Shown here: positions 18,289-24,557 of the stretch, piece after piece
Position numbering within the stretch: the first letter of the stretch is position 1
Layout of the letters: every line of letters starts with the position of its first letter
Assembly (NCBI GenBank): GCA_012517675.1
Contig: JAAYUL010000001.1
Coordinates: forward strand, 1-37,928
DNA length: 37,928 nt
Origin: Clostridiales bacterium
GTDB taxonomy: Bacteria; Bacillota; Clostridia; Oscillospirales; Acutalibacteraceae
Reading direction: 5' to 3'
Notes under the pieces: generated by a model
Database searches by the model: none
What the model was told of the DNA's origin: nothing
What the model saw: only the letters and a program-made list of their open reading frames with translations
Program-made: the position numbers and the translations under genes

Positions 18289-18888
18289 TCAATCGTACCG
18301 TTCCCGTTTCAGAAGCAGCAAAAGCATCAGATATCCGCTCACAACCAGAAGGGAAATGTTCCACGGCGACCGGAACAGCGCCACAAAACACAGAGCGGCC
18401 AGCGGCGTCAGCACCGCAAACGAAATGACGGACACCACCCCGGCCGCCCGGTTTTCCGGAAGTTTCATGCACAGCAGGGAATACAGCGCCTGCCCCCCGT
18501 CAAGCGGTTCGACGGGGAGCAGATTAAAGCCCGCAAAAACACAGTTGGCCAAAAGGAATTTCTGCGCCGTCCCGCAGGGAAAAGCCAGGCAAAGCGGCAC
18601 GGCGGCAAGATTGGCCGCGGGTCCCGCCAGAGAAATCAAGGCGTCCTTCCCATAGCTTCGTTTTGTGCCGCCGGATTTGACCATGTCGATGCCGAACGGC
18701 GTAAAGCGGATTTCGGAAAGCCCGGCGCCGAAGCAGCGCAGAGCGCCTAGATGCCCGGATTCATGCAAAGCGGCGGCCGAAAAAACGGGAAGCGCGGACC
18801 CGCTCCTGTCTTCTATCAAAAAAAGCGCCAGCACGGCAAAAAACAAAAAGCTGACTGTGATTTTACAGTTTTTTACGGAAAAGATCAT
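18289..18888 (-). CDS. Site-2 protease family M50, SpoIVFB-like
   Basis: The 199-residue integral membrane metalloprotease has the zinc motif HESGH at residues 42-46 and the second conserved motif NLLPVEPLDGG at about 122-132, with Asp130 as third ligand. Several hydrophobic segments fit the minimal M50 core. In Bacillus, SpoIVFB cleaves pro-sigma-K in the outer forespore membrane; no CBS domain is visible here. Its ATG overlaps the stop of the preceding gene (ATGA). The sigma-E-like promoter ahead of that gene supports a mother-cell role. SpoIVFB is the likeliest identity, but other M50 proteases cannot be excluded. Confidence 0.85.
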   Translation of the reverse strand: MIFSVKNCKITVSFLFFAVLALFLIEDRSGSALPVFSAAALHESGHLGALRCFGAGLSEIRFTPFGIDMVKSGGTKRSYGKDALISLAGPAANLAAVPLCLAFPCGTAQKFLLANCVFAGFNLLPVEPLDGGQALYSLLCMKLPENRAAGVVSVISFAVLTPLAALCFVALFRSPWNISLLVVSGYLMLLLLLKRERYD

Positions 18889-19400
18889 CCGTCAATCAGC
18901 TTCTGCGACTCCACTGCCGGAGCCGAACCCGTCGATTTGGATGATGCCGGTCCGCTGCCGGATGAAGGAGCAGCCGCGGAAGAAGCGCTTTTTGCGGACG
19001 CGGCTCCGGACGCGCCCTGAGAAACCGCGGAGGACGGCGCACCTTGCGACTTTGTCCCCGCTGCCTGGGAGGCCGTGGAAGAAGCGGCCTGCGAGGAAAC
19101 CGGGAACAGAGAAATGACTGTTGTTTTGATCTGGCTGATGGTCTCGTCCGGAATAATCGTCTGGTAGGCGTACTGAATGTACCAATCCCGGACGGTTTGA
19201 TATGCCTTGCCGCCGAAAACCCGAAGCATCAGAATGGTGATCACGACTACGGCGCACACGGTGATCTGAATAATCGTCAGCAGCTTTGTGCTGGCTGCCT
19301 TTCTCCTGTAATTTTGCAGCAGCTCCTCGTCCGTTTCCTGCTCGAAATCCTGATCCTCACAGTTTTTATCATCGTAGTCTTTATCCTTGTTGTCCTTCAT
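18885..19400 (-). CDS. Single-pass membrane protein in the SpoIVFA position, family unknown
   Basis: I do not recognise the family. The 171-residue protein has a very acidic cytosolic N-terminus (1-30) and one membrane helix (about 40-62, LLTIIQITVCAVVVITILML). A juxtamembrane stretch (about 65-95) follows, then a low-complexity Ser/Ala/Gly tail from about 100 onward. The start at 19400 has AGGAGG six bases upstream. It is translationally coupled to the M50 protease gene, as spoIVFA is to spoIVFB. Topology matches SpoIVFA, but no LytM/M23 domain is visible. It may be a shortened functional analogue that holds or regulates the protease (inference). Confidence 0.75.
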   Translation of the reverse strand: MKDNKDKDYDDKNCEDQDFEQETDEELLQNYRRKAASTKLLTIIQITVCAVVVITILMLRVFGGKAYQTVRDWYIQYAYQTIIPDETISQIKTTVISLFPVSSQAASSTASQAAGTKSQGAPSSAVSQGASGAASAKSASSAAAPSSGSGPASSKSTGSAPAVESQKLIDG

Positions 19401-19416
19401 GGTAATTCCTCCTGAA

Positions 19417-19445
19417 AATGAATGTCCGGTCTTTAATTCATATGA
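19417..19445 (-). promoter_or_regulatory. Sigma-E-like sporulation promoter
   Basis: On the minus strand, TCATATG (19439-19445), a 14-base spacer and CATTCATT (19417-19424) match the Bacillus sigma-E consensus (KMATATT, 14, CATACAHT) at 6/7 and 7/8 positions. It lies 16 bases before the start codon, close but workable. It would drive the SpoIVFA-position gene and the M50 protease in the mother cell. Confidence 0.6.
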
Positions 19446-19470
19446 AATCACGCGGAAGAAGAGAACCGGA

Positions 19471-19502
19471 CAAACAAAAAACAACCGCCGCAAAAGCGGC
19501 GG
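19471..19502 (-). terminator. Intrinsic terminator after nfnB
   Basis: On the minus strand a seven-pair GC stem (arm CCGCCGC, 19485-19491 with 19496-19502) with a four-base loop is followed by a T-rich tract. It ends the nfnA-nfnB transcript nine bases after the stop codon. Confidence 0.85.
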
Positions 19503-19511
19503 TCGGAGAAA

Positions 19512-20900
19512 TTATTTGGATCTGATGTATTCGTCGATGGAGCGGGCTGCTTCCTTCCCGCCGCCCATGGCCAGAATGACGGTCGCCGCGCCGCTGACGG
19601 CATCGCCCGCGGCATAAACTCCCTTTCTGGTGGTTTCCATGGTTTTTTCATTGACAATAATGCAGCCGCGGCTGTTCGTGTCCAGCCCTTTGGTGGTCGA
19701 GTGAAGCAGCGGATTCGGGGAATTGCCGATCGCCATAATCACGCAGTCGACCGGAATCTCAAAGTGCGACCCGTCTATCGCCACCGGCCTGCGCCTGCCG
19801 GAAGCATCCGGTTCGCCAAGCTGCATTTTTACGCACTCAATGGACTTCACACGTCCGCTCTCATCCCCATGAATCGCCACGGGGTTGCGCAGCAGGTTGA
19901 AGATAATGCCTTCTTCCTTTGCGTGGTGGATTTCCTCTTTACGGGCGGGCATCTGTTCCTCCGCGCGGCGGTAGACGATATAGACGTTTTCCGCGCCCAG
20001 CCGCTTGGCTGTCCGCGCGGCGTCCATGGCAACGTTGCCTCCGCCGACCACCGCGACGTTCTTCGGGCGGAGAATCGGGGTGTCGTATTCGTCCCGGTAA
20101 GCCTTCATCAAATTCACCCGGGTAAGGAATTCATTCGCGGAATAAGTTCCCACCAAACTCTCGCCGGGAATATTCATGAAGCTGGGAAGACCGGCGCCGG
20201 ACCCGACAAAGATGGCTTCAAACCCCATATCAAACAGCTCGTCTATGGAAAAAACCCTGCCGATCACCATGTCGGTGTCAATGGCAACACCCTTGGCCTT
20301 CAGCGCGTCCACTTCCTTCTGAACGATTTCCTTCGGAAGACGGAACTGCGGAATCCCGTACATCAGAACGCCGCCCGCGGTGTGAAGAGCTTCAAAAATC
20401 GTGACGGCATAGCCGAGACCCGCCAGGTCGCCCGCGCAGGTCAGGCCGGCAGGGCCGGCACCCACGACCGTCACCTTGTGGCCGTTCGATTCCGCGCGCG
20501 TTTCCTCCTGTTTTCCGTTTTTCATGTACCAGTCCGCGGCAAACCGCTCCAAACGGCCGATGCCGACGGGTTCGCCTTTGATTCCGCGCACACAGTTGTG
20601 CTCGCACTGGCTTTCCTGCGGGCAAACACGGCCGCAGACAGCGGGAAGAGAATTGGTCAGCTTGATTTCGCGGTAGGCGCCCGCGAAATCTCCCTTGGCG
20701 ATCAGCCCGATAAATTCCGGAATATGGACGCCGACGGGGCACCCGCTCACACAGGGGTGATTTTTACATTGCAGGCAGCGCTGCGCTTCTTCCAGCGCCA
20801 TTTCCTCCGTGTAGCCAAGCGCGACCTCGTCAAAGTTTTTATTGCGGACGTTGGGATCCTGTTCAGGCATCGGCGTCTTTTTCATCGACATGTTAGGCAT
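19512..20900 (-). CDS. nfnB: NfnB/GltA-like flavin subunit of NADH-dependent ferredoxin:NADP+ oxidoreductase
   Basis: The 462-residue protein resembles the small subunit of glutamate synthase. Paired with the upstream gene it fits the NfnB subunit of the flavin-based electron-bifurcating NfnAB enzyme. The N-terminus carries eight cysteines for two [4Fe-4S] clusters (CLQCKNHPCVSGCP and CGRVCPQESQCEHNC). FAD-binding VGAGPAGLTCAG and NADP-binding VVGGGNVAMDAAR follow. I start it at 20900, where GGAGGG lies eight bases upstream, so it overlaps the end of nfnA. No glutamate synthase large subunit is nearby, which favours Nfn over GltD. A sulfide dehydrogenase annotation is the common alternative name. 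Confidence 0.88.
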   Translation of the reverse strand: MPNMSMKKTPMPEQDPNVRNKNFDEVALGYTEEMALEEAQRCLQCKNHPCVSGCPVGVHIPEFIGLIAKGDFAGAYREIKLTNSLPAVCGRVCPQESQCEHNCVRGIKGEPVGIGRLERFAADWYMKNGKQEETRAESNGHKVTVVGAGPAGLTCAGDLAGLGYAVTIFEALHTAGGVLMYGIPQFRLPKEIVQKEVDALKAKGVAIDTDMVIGRVFSIDELFDMGFEAIFVGSGAGLPSFMNIPGESLVGTYSANEFLTRVNLMKAYRDEYDTPILRPKNVAVVGGGNVAMDAARTAKRLGAENVYIVYRRAEEQMPARKEEIHHAKEEGIIFNLLRNPVAIHGDESGRVKSIECVKMQLGEPDASGRRRPVAIDGSHFEIPVDCVIMAIGNSPNPLLHSTTKGLDTNSRGCIIVNEKTMETTRKGVYAAGDAVSGAATVILAMGGGKEAARSIDEYIRSK

Positions 20901-21741
20901 TCTTCGCACCCTCCATCAAATGGCAGTTAAAATCGCGCGCGGCCTCCCGTTCCTGTTCGGCATAGGTGCGCGACCTTTTGATTGCTTCGTCGAAATCGAC
21001 TTCATGGCCGTCAAAATCCGGGCCGTCCACACAGGCAAATTTGGTTTTTCCGCCGACCGTCAGTCTGCAGCCGCCGCACATGCCCGTGCCGTCAATCATA
21101 ATCGGATTCATGCTGACGATAGTTTTGATTCCGTATTCCTTTGTCAAATTGCATACGGCGCGCATCATGACCAGCGGGCCGATCGCAACAACAAGATCGT
21201 ACTTTTTCCCGTCTTCCAGATTCTTTTTCAGCGCGTCGGTGACAAAGCCCTTATTGCCGTTGGAGCCGTCATCCGTCATAATGATCAGACGGTCGCTGGC
21301 CGCCCGCATTTCATCCTCCAGAATCACAATATCCTGATTGCGGAAGCCCACGATCATGTCGACTTTCGCGCCGAGCCGGTGCAGTGCTTTCGCCTGCGGG
21401 TACGCAATCGCGCAGCCCGCGCCGCCGCCGATGACGGCTACATTGCGGTAGCCCTCCAGTTCGGAGGCTTTTCCGAGGGGACCGATAAAGTCCAGAATGG
21501 CATCGCCGACATTCAGCTGATCCAGAAGCATCGTGGTTTTTCCCACCTTCTGATAGATGATGGTCACCGTGCCCTTTTCCCGGTCATAATCCGCGATTGT
21601 GAGCGGGATTCTCTCGCCGAATTCATTTACACGGAGAATAATAAACTGCCCCGCCTGCGCTTTTTTGGCAATGAACGGCGCATCGATGGACATCAATGTC
21701 ATGGAGTCGTTCAATACACGCTTTTCCACTATTGCGAACAT
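20893..21741 (-). CDS. nfnA: NfnA-like FAD/[2Fe-2S] subunit of NADH-dependent ferredoxin:NADP+ oxidoreductase
   Basis: The 282-residue protein resembles PyrK-type ferredoxin reductases: a flavin-binding barrel (1-95), an NAD-binding domain (VAVIGGGAGCAIA at 101-113) and a C-terminal [2Fe-2S] site. The cluster ligands fit Asp217, Cys222, Cys225 and Cys237, the unusual one-aspartate, three-cysteine set known from Nfn structures. No dihydroorotate dehydrogenase gene is adjacent, which argues against PyrK. With NfnB it would interconvert NADH, reduced ferredoxin and NADPH in the cytosol. It has a strong promoter and an AAGGAAG site. Confidence 0.88.
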   Translation of the reverse strand: MFAIVEKRVLNDSMTLMSIDAPFIAKKAQAGQFIILRVNEFGERIPLTIADYDREKGTVTIIYQKVGKTTMLLDQLNVGDAILDFIGPLGKASELEGYRNVAVIGGGAGCAIAYPQAKALHRLGAKVDMIVGFRNQDIVILEDEMRAASDRLIIMTDDGSNGNKGFVTDALKKNLEDGKKYDLVVAIGPLVMMRAVCNLTKEYGIKTIVSMNPIMIDGTGMCGGCRLTVGGKTKFACVDGPDFDGHEVDFDEAIKRSRTYAEQEREAARDFNCHLMEGAKNA

Positions 21742-21785
21742 AAAACAGACACTTCCTTTTCTTGCAGCATAAATCCTACAACCAT

Positions 21786-21814
21786 ATTATAAATGCTGGT
21801 TGTATTATTATCAA
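21786..21814 (-). promoter_or_regulatory. Sigma-A promoter of nfnA-nfnB
   Basis: On the minus strand, TTGATA (21809-21814), a 17-base spacer and a perfect TATAAT (21786-21791) lie about 45 bases before the nfnA start. Confidence 0.8.
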
Positions 21815-22037
21815 TCCCAAAAAGACATACCGTTCATTTTTCAGGCATAATTTTCAATAAAACAACCGGTATTCCGCCGTTGCTCCGGTCGAACGGGAAC
21901 CTGTTTTTGCTCCGTCGCTACTTCGGACCCAAGCCTTGTAGGCCGCGTCGCTATTTTTGTTTCGTGCAATCCTAAATATGCAGAATAACAGTTCCTTGCC
22001 TTATCTGTATATCAATATAATTTATTTTATTTTTCTA

Positions 22038-22065
22038 TTGACTTAAATAATATTTAGTATATAAT
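22038..22065 (+). promoter_or_regulatory. Sigma-A promoter of the plus-strand islet
   Basis: On the plus strand, TTGACT (22038-22043), a 16-base spacer and a perfect TATAAT (22060-22065) lie about 37 bases before the TTG start of the DUF2089-like gene. An inverted repeat covers the spacer and -10. Confidence 0.8.
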
Positions 22066-22075
22066 AAATATTATT
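22046..22075. promoter_or_regulatory. Palindromic operator candidate over the islet promoter
   Basis: Perfect 11-base arms AATAATATTTA (22046-22056) and TAAATATTATT (22065-22075) flank an eight-base centre. The symmetry extends outward with one missing base (CTTA and AAG). It covers the promoter spacer and -10 box, where a bound repressor would block transcription. The adjacent helix-turn-helix protein is the obvious candidate ligand (inference). Confidence 0.6.
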
Positions 22076-22101
22076 AAGTTATTTATGAAAGAAGGGATAA
22101 A

Positions 22102-22398
22102 TTGGACATTGATAAAATCCCACAGTGGATACTTGCCTTAGAACAGGAAGATGCGACTTTCCTGAAAAATTTTGTTTTAAAATCAGGTTCTCTAAAAGAG
22201 ATCGCGAATTTATACAGGGTATCTTACCCTACCGTCCGGTTGAGGTTAGACAAGCTCATACAAAAAATAGAAATGAGCGACCAGGAAGAGGATGAACCTT
22301 TCCAGGCTTTTATTAAAGGATTAGCGGTTGATTCCCGTATTGATTTGGAAACAGCAAAAATTATTATTGAAAAATATAAAAAGGAAAAGGAGAGATAG
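22102..22398 (+). CDS. DUF2089-like helix-turn-helix protein
   Basis: The 98-residue protein matches the core of the DUF2089 family. The conserved block runs from PQWILALEQED through FVLKSGSLKEIANLY and ends in the recognition segment VSYPTVRLRLDKLI (about residues 40-53). The usual N-terminal zinc-ribbon of longer family members is absent. A short acidic C-terminal helical region (about 65-98) follows. The start is TTG with GAAGGG about five bases upstream. It is on the opposite strand to every neighbour and visibly AT-rich. It probably regulates its own promoter; function is otherwise unknown. Confidence 0.85.
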   Translation: MDIDKIPQWILALEQEDATFLKNFVLKSGSLKEIANLYRVSYPTVRLRLDKLIQKIEMSDQEEDEPFQAFIKGLAVDSRIDLETAKIIIEKYKKEKER

Positions 22399-22405
22399 TT
22401 TTATT

Positions 22406-22729
22406 ATGGATAGAAGTTTTCTTATCAGCATTGGAATCGCTGCAATCAGTTGTGTTGTTGAAGCCTACTGCGCCAGATTAAAAAATCCGATTTGGGGCGG
22501 TATCATCCCTCTGTTGGTTTTGGCAGCCAGTATTTATATTTTGGCCACTGGACGGATCGCCTTTCGCCTTACATCTTTTATAATTTTTCTTTTTTTGAAT
22601 CTCGTCCTATGGGAAGGATGGATTACCAGCAGAGAAAAGTACAAAAAGAAGCAAAAAGCGGAATTAGACAAGATGAAAGCACAAGACCTTGATGATTCAA
22701 AAGAGAAGGAATCGTTGAAAGAAAAATAA
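22406..22729 (+). CDS. Small three-helix membrane protein, function unknown
   Basis: I do not recognise the family. The 107-residue protein has three hydrophobic segments (about 5-22, 30-48 and 53-72), then a highly charged Lys/Glu-rich tail (75-107) likely in the cytosol. It starts seven bases after the upstream stop codon, with GGAG about 13 bases ahead, and shares the islet promoter. The pairing of a helix-turn-helix regulator with a small membrane protein suggests a membrane-sensing or anti-regulator role, which is only inference. Codon use is AT-rich, unlike the flanking genes. Confidence 0.75.
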   Translation: MDRSFLISIGIAAISCVVEAYCARLKNPIWGGIIPLLVLAASIYILATGRIAFRLTSFIIFLFLNLVLWEGWITSREKYKKKQKAELDKMKAQDLDDSKEKESLKEK

Positions 22730-22832
22730 GGGATGCTTCGCCCTATTGTGAAACAAAACGCAAACAAGCAACTTTGAGGAAAGTTTTATTATGGAACAGG
22801 GTCAGTAATCAACAAACCAGACGCCAAAAATA

Positions 22833-22874
22833 CAGAGCCGATCACCAATGAGATATACATGCTGATCGGCTCTG
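22833..22874. repeat. Perfect 12-base inverted repeat
   Basis: CAGAGCCGATCA (22833-22844) and TGATCGGCTCTG (22863-22874) flank an 18-base loop. On the minus strand it is followed by a short T-rich tract (TATTTTT), so it could be a back-up terminator behind spoIVA, or an element end. Confidence 0.6.
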
Positions 22875-22986
22875 CTTGTATGGTAACGGTGATCCCCTTT
22901 GCTCCAGTTTTTCATCTCACGCGCGCAGGTGCGCGGATTGTCGTTCTCCAACCGGCAAAACGTTTGGGAAACCCGCCAAAGCAGAC

Positions 22987-23014
22987 AAAAAAGCCGCGGC
23001 TTTCACCGCGGCTT
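22987..23014 (-). terminator. Intrinsic terminator of sipL-spoIVA
   Basis: On the minus strand a nine-pair stem (arm AAGCCGCGG, 22991-22999 with 23006-23014) with a six-base loop leads into a run of T. It lies 19 bases after the spoIVA stop. Confidence 0.9.
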
Positions 23015-23032
23015 TTCCGGTTTATTTTCTTG

Positions 23033-24511
23033 TTACAGGATAATACAGATCAGGCCGTTGCACCCGTCGTTGATGATGCGCTCAATCGTTTCGCGCACCT
23101 TGTCGCGCGCGTCGCCCGGCATCCGGTACAGCTTGTTATGGAGCCCTTCGTTGACAAGCTCGTGCAGGTTTTTACCGAAAATATTGGATTCCCAGATTTT
23201 CGCGGGGTCCGCCTCGAACTCCTTGAGCAGATACATGACAAGCTCCTGCGACTGCGCCTCGGAACCGACGATCGGCGTAAGCTCCGTTGTAATCCGCGTT
23301 TTCATCATGTGAATGGAGGGTGCGGCGGCTTTCAGACGAATGCCGTACTTTCCGCCCTGCTTGATGATTTCGGGTTCCTCCAGCGAAAGCTCCTCGATTC
23401 CCGGCATAACAATGCCGTAGCCGGTTTCCTGAACATCCTGATACGCCTGCCTGATTTTGTCATACTCTTTTTTGGTCTGCGCAAGACTGAGAACCGTGTC
23501 GAGCAGCGTTCCTTCGTCATTGATTTCAATTCCGGTTTTCTCGCCCAGGATTTTATAAAACAGATTCTGGTCGAGCAGGACGGAGATTCTTGCATGGCCG
23601 GAACCCAGCTCGATCGAAGTGGTTTTTGCCCCGCGGACATATTCGCATTTCTGAACGTCGTCCACAATCCTGTCGACGTCGCGGATTTTCGATATCTGCG
23701 CGGCGGATTGCTGTATGGTTCCGTAAACTGCCGAACGCAGCCAGTGGTCCTTTTCCAGGGTGGAAATCCAGTGGGGCATATCCACTTTTATTTCTTTCAC
23801 CGGGAATTCAAACAGGACCTTGGCCAGAATCTCGCGGATCTCCGTTTCGTCCATTTCCAGACAGTTGACCGGAAGGACCGGAACGCCGTAGCGCTTCTGT
23901 AAATTTTCAGCCATGGAAACCGATTCCCCGGAAGCGGGGTTGACACAGTTCAAAAGAACGATAAACGGCTTTTGAATCTCCTGCAGCTCTTTAACGACAC
24001 GCTCTTCCGCTTCCTCGTATTCCGCGCGGGGAATGTCGCTGATGCTGCCGTCCGTGGTAATCAAAAGGCCGATGGTGGAATGCTCCGTAATGACTTTTTT
24101 CGTTCCGATTTCGGCGGCCATGTTAAACGGTATCGGCTCGTCGTACCAGGGCGTCATCACCATGCGCGGCATATCGTTTTCTATGTAGCCGAGCGCGCTG
24201 GGAACAATATAGCCCACGCAGTCGATCAGGCGGACGGAAAAAGTCGCGCTGTCGTCCACATGAACCGTTACCGCCTGCTCCGGCACAAATTTCGGCTCGG
24301 TTGTCATAATGGTGCGTCCGGCGGCGGACTGGGGCATCTCATCAATCGCGCGGTCGCGGCGGTAGGTGGAGTCCATGTTCGGGACAACGATCAAATCCAT
24401 AAACTTCTTGATGAAGGTGGATTTCCCGGTCCGGACCGGGCCGACCACGCCGATATAGATATCCCCGTTGGTGCGCTGCGAAATATCGCTGTAAATATTG
24501 CGTTCTTCCAT
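23033..24511 (-). CDS. spoIVA: SpoIVA, spore coat morphogenetic ATPase
   Basis: The 492-residue protein is SpoIVA, which polymerises on the forespore surface using ATP and forms the coat basement layer. The Walker A motif is GPVRTGKST with Lys30, the same position as in Bacillus subtilis. The C-terminus ends in the typical GLICIIL that contacts the SpoVM-decorated membrane. GGGGGAGG precedes the ATG. It lies 46 bases after sipL with no terminator between, so the two are probably one transcript. It indicates a true endospore former. Confidence 0.97.
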   Translation of the reverse strand: MEERNIYSDISQRTNGDIYIGVVGPVRTGKSTFIKKFMDLIVVPNMDSTYRRDRAIDEMPQSAAGRTIMTTEPKFVPEQAVTVHVDDSATFSVRLIDCVGYIVPSALGYIENDMPRMVMTPWYDEPIPFNMAAEIGTKKVITEHSTIGLLITTDGSISDIPRAEYEEAEERVVKELQEIQKPFIVLLNCVNPASGESVSMAENLQKRYGVPVLPVNCLEMDETEIREILAKVLFEFPVKEIKVDMPHWISTLEKDHWLRSAVYGTIQQSAAQISKIRDVDRIVDDVQKCEYVRGAKTTSIELGSGHARISVLLDQNLFYKILGEKTGIEINDEGTLLDTVLSLAQTKKEYDKIRQAYQDVQETGYGIVMPGIEELSLEEPEIIKQGGKYGIRLKAAAPSIHMMKTRITTELTPIVGSEAQSQELVMYLLKEFEADPAKIWESNIFGKNLHELVNEGLHNKLYRMPGDARDKVRETIERIINDGCNGLICIIL

Positions 24512-24557
24512 TTTACCTCCCCCTCAGGCAGAGAAATATTGTTTTGTTTTCAGAAAA

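Larger units (their letters stand above)
21742..22101. other. 360-base divergent intergenic region
   Basis: This holds the nfnA promoter at its left, the islet promoter and palindrome at its right, and an unexplained stretch at about 21,840-21,985. That stretch is more GC-rich than its surroundings and stays open on both strands. On the minus strand a frame ending near 21,850 reads like a protein tail without any start or ribosome-binding site. I see no complete gene. Confidence 0.6.
22730..23032. other. 303-base convergent intergenic region
   Basis: It contains the spoIVA terminator, a 12-pair inverted repeat, and a 14-base copy of the islet's second start region (22,782-22,795) followed by only five codons and a stop. 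No other gene is supported. Confidence 0.6.

Noticed and set aside
19512-20900. Glutamate synthase small subunit (GltD) call
   Set aside because: No large subunit is adjacent, and the overlapping partner has the NfnA/PyrK fold with the Nfn-type cluster ligands.
21793-21975. 60-codon plus-strand frame beside the nfnA promoter
   Set aside because: It begins inside the promoter region, lacks a ribosome-binding site and matches no family I know.
22859-23902. Plus-strand frame of about 347 codons opposite spoIVA
   Set aside because: It lies antisense to an unambiguous spoIVA and starts inside an inverted repeat, with no ribosome-binding site.
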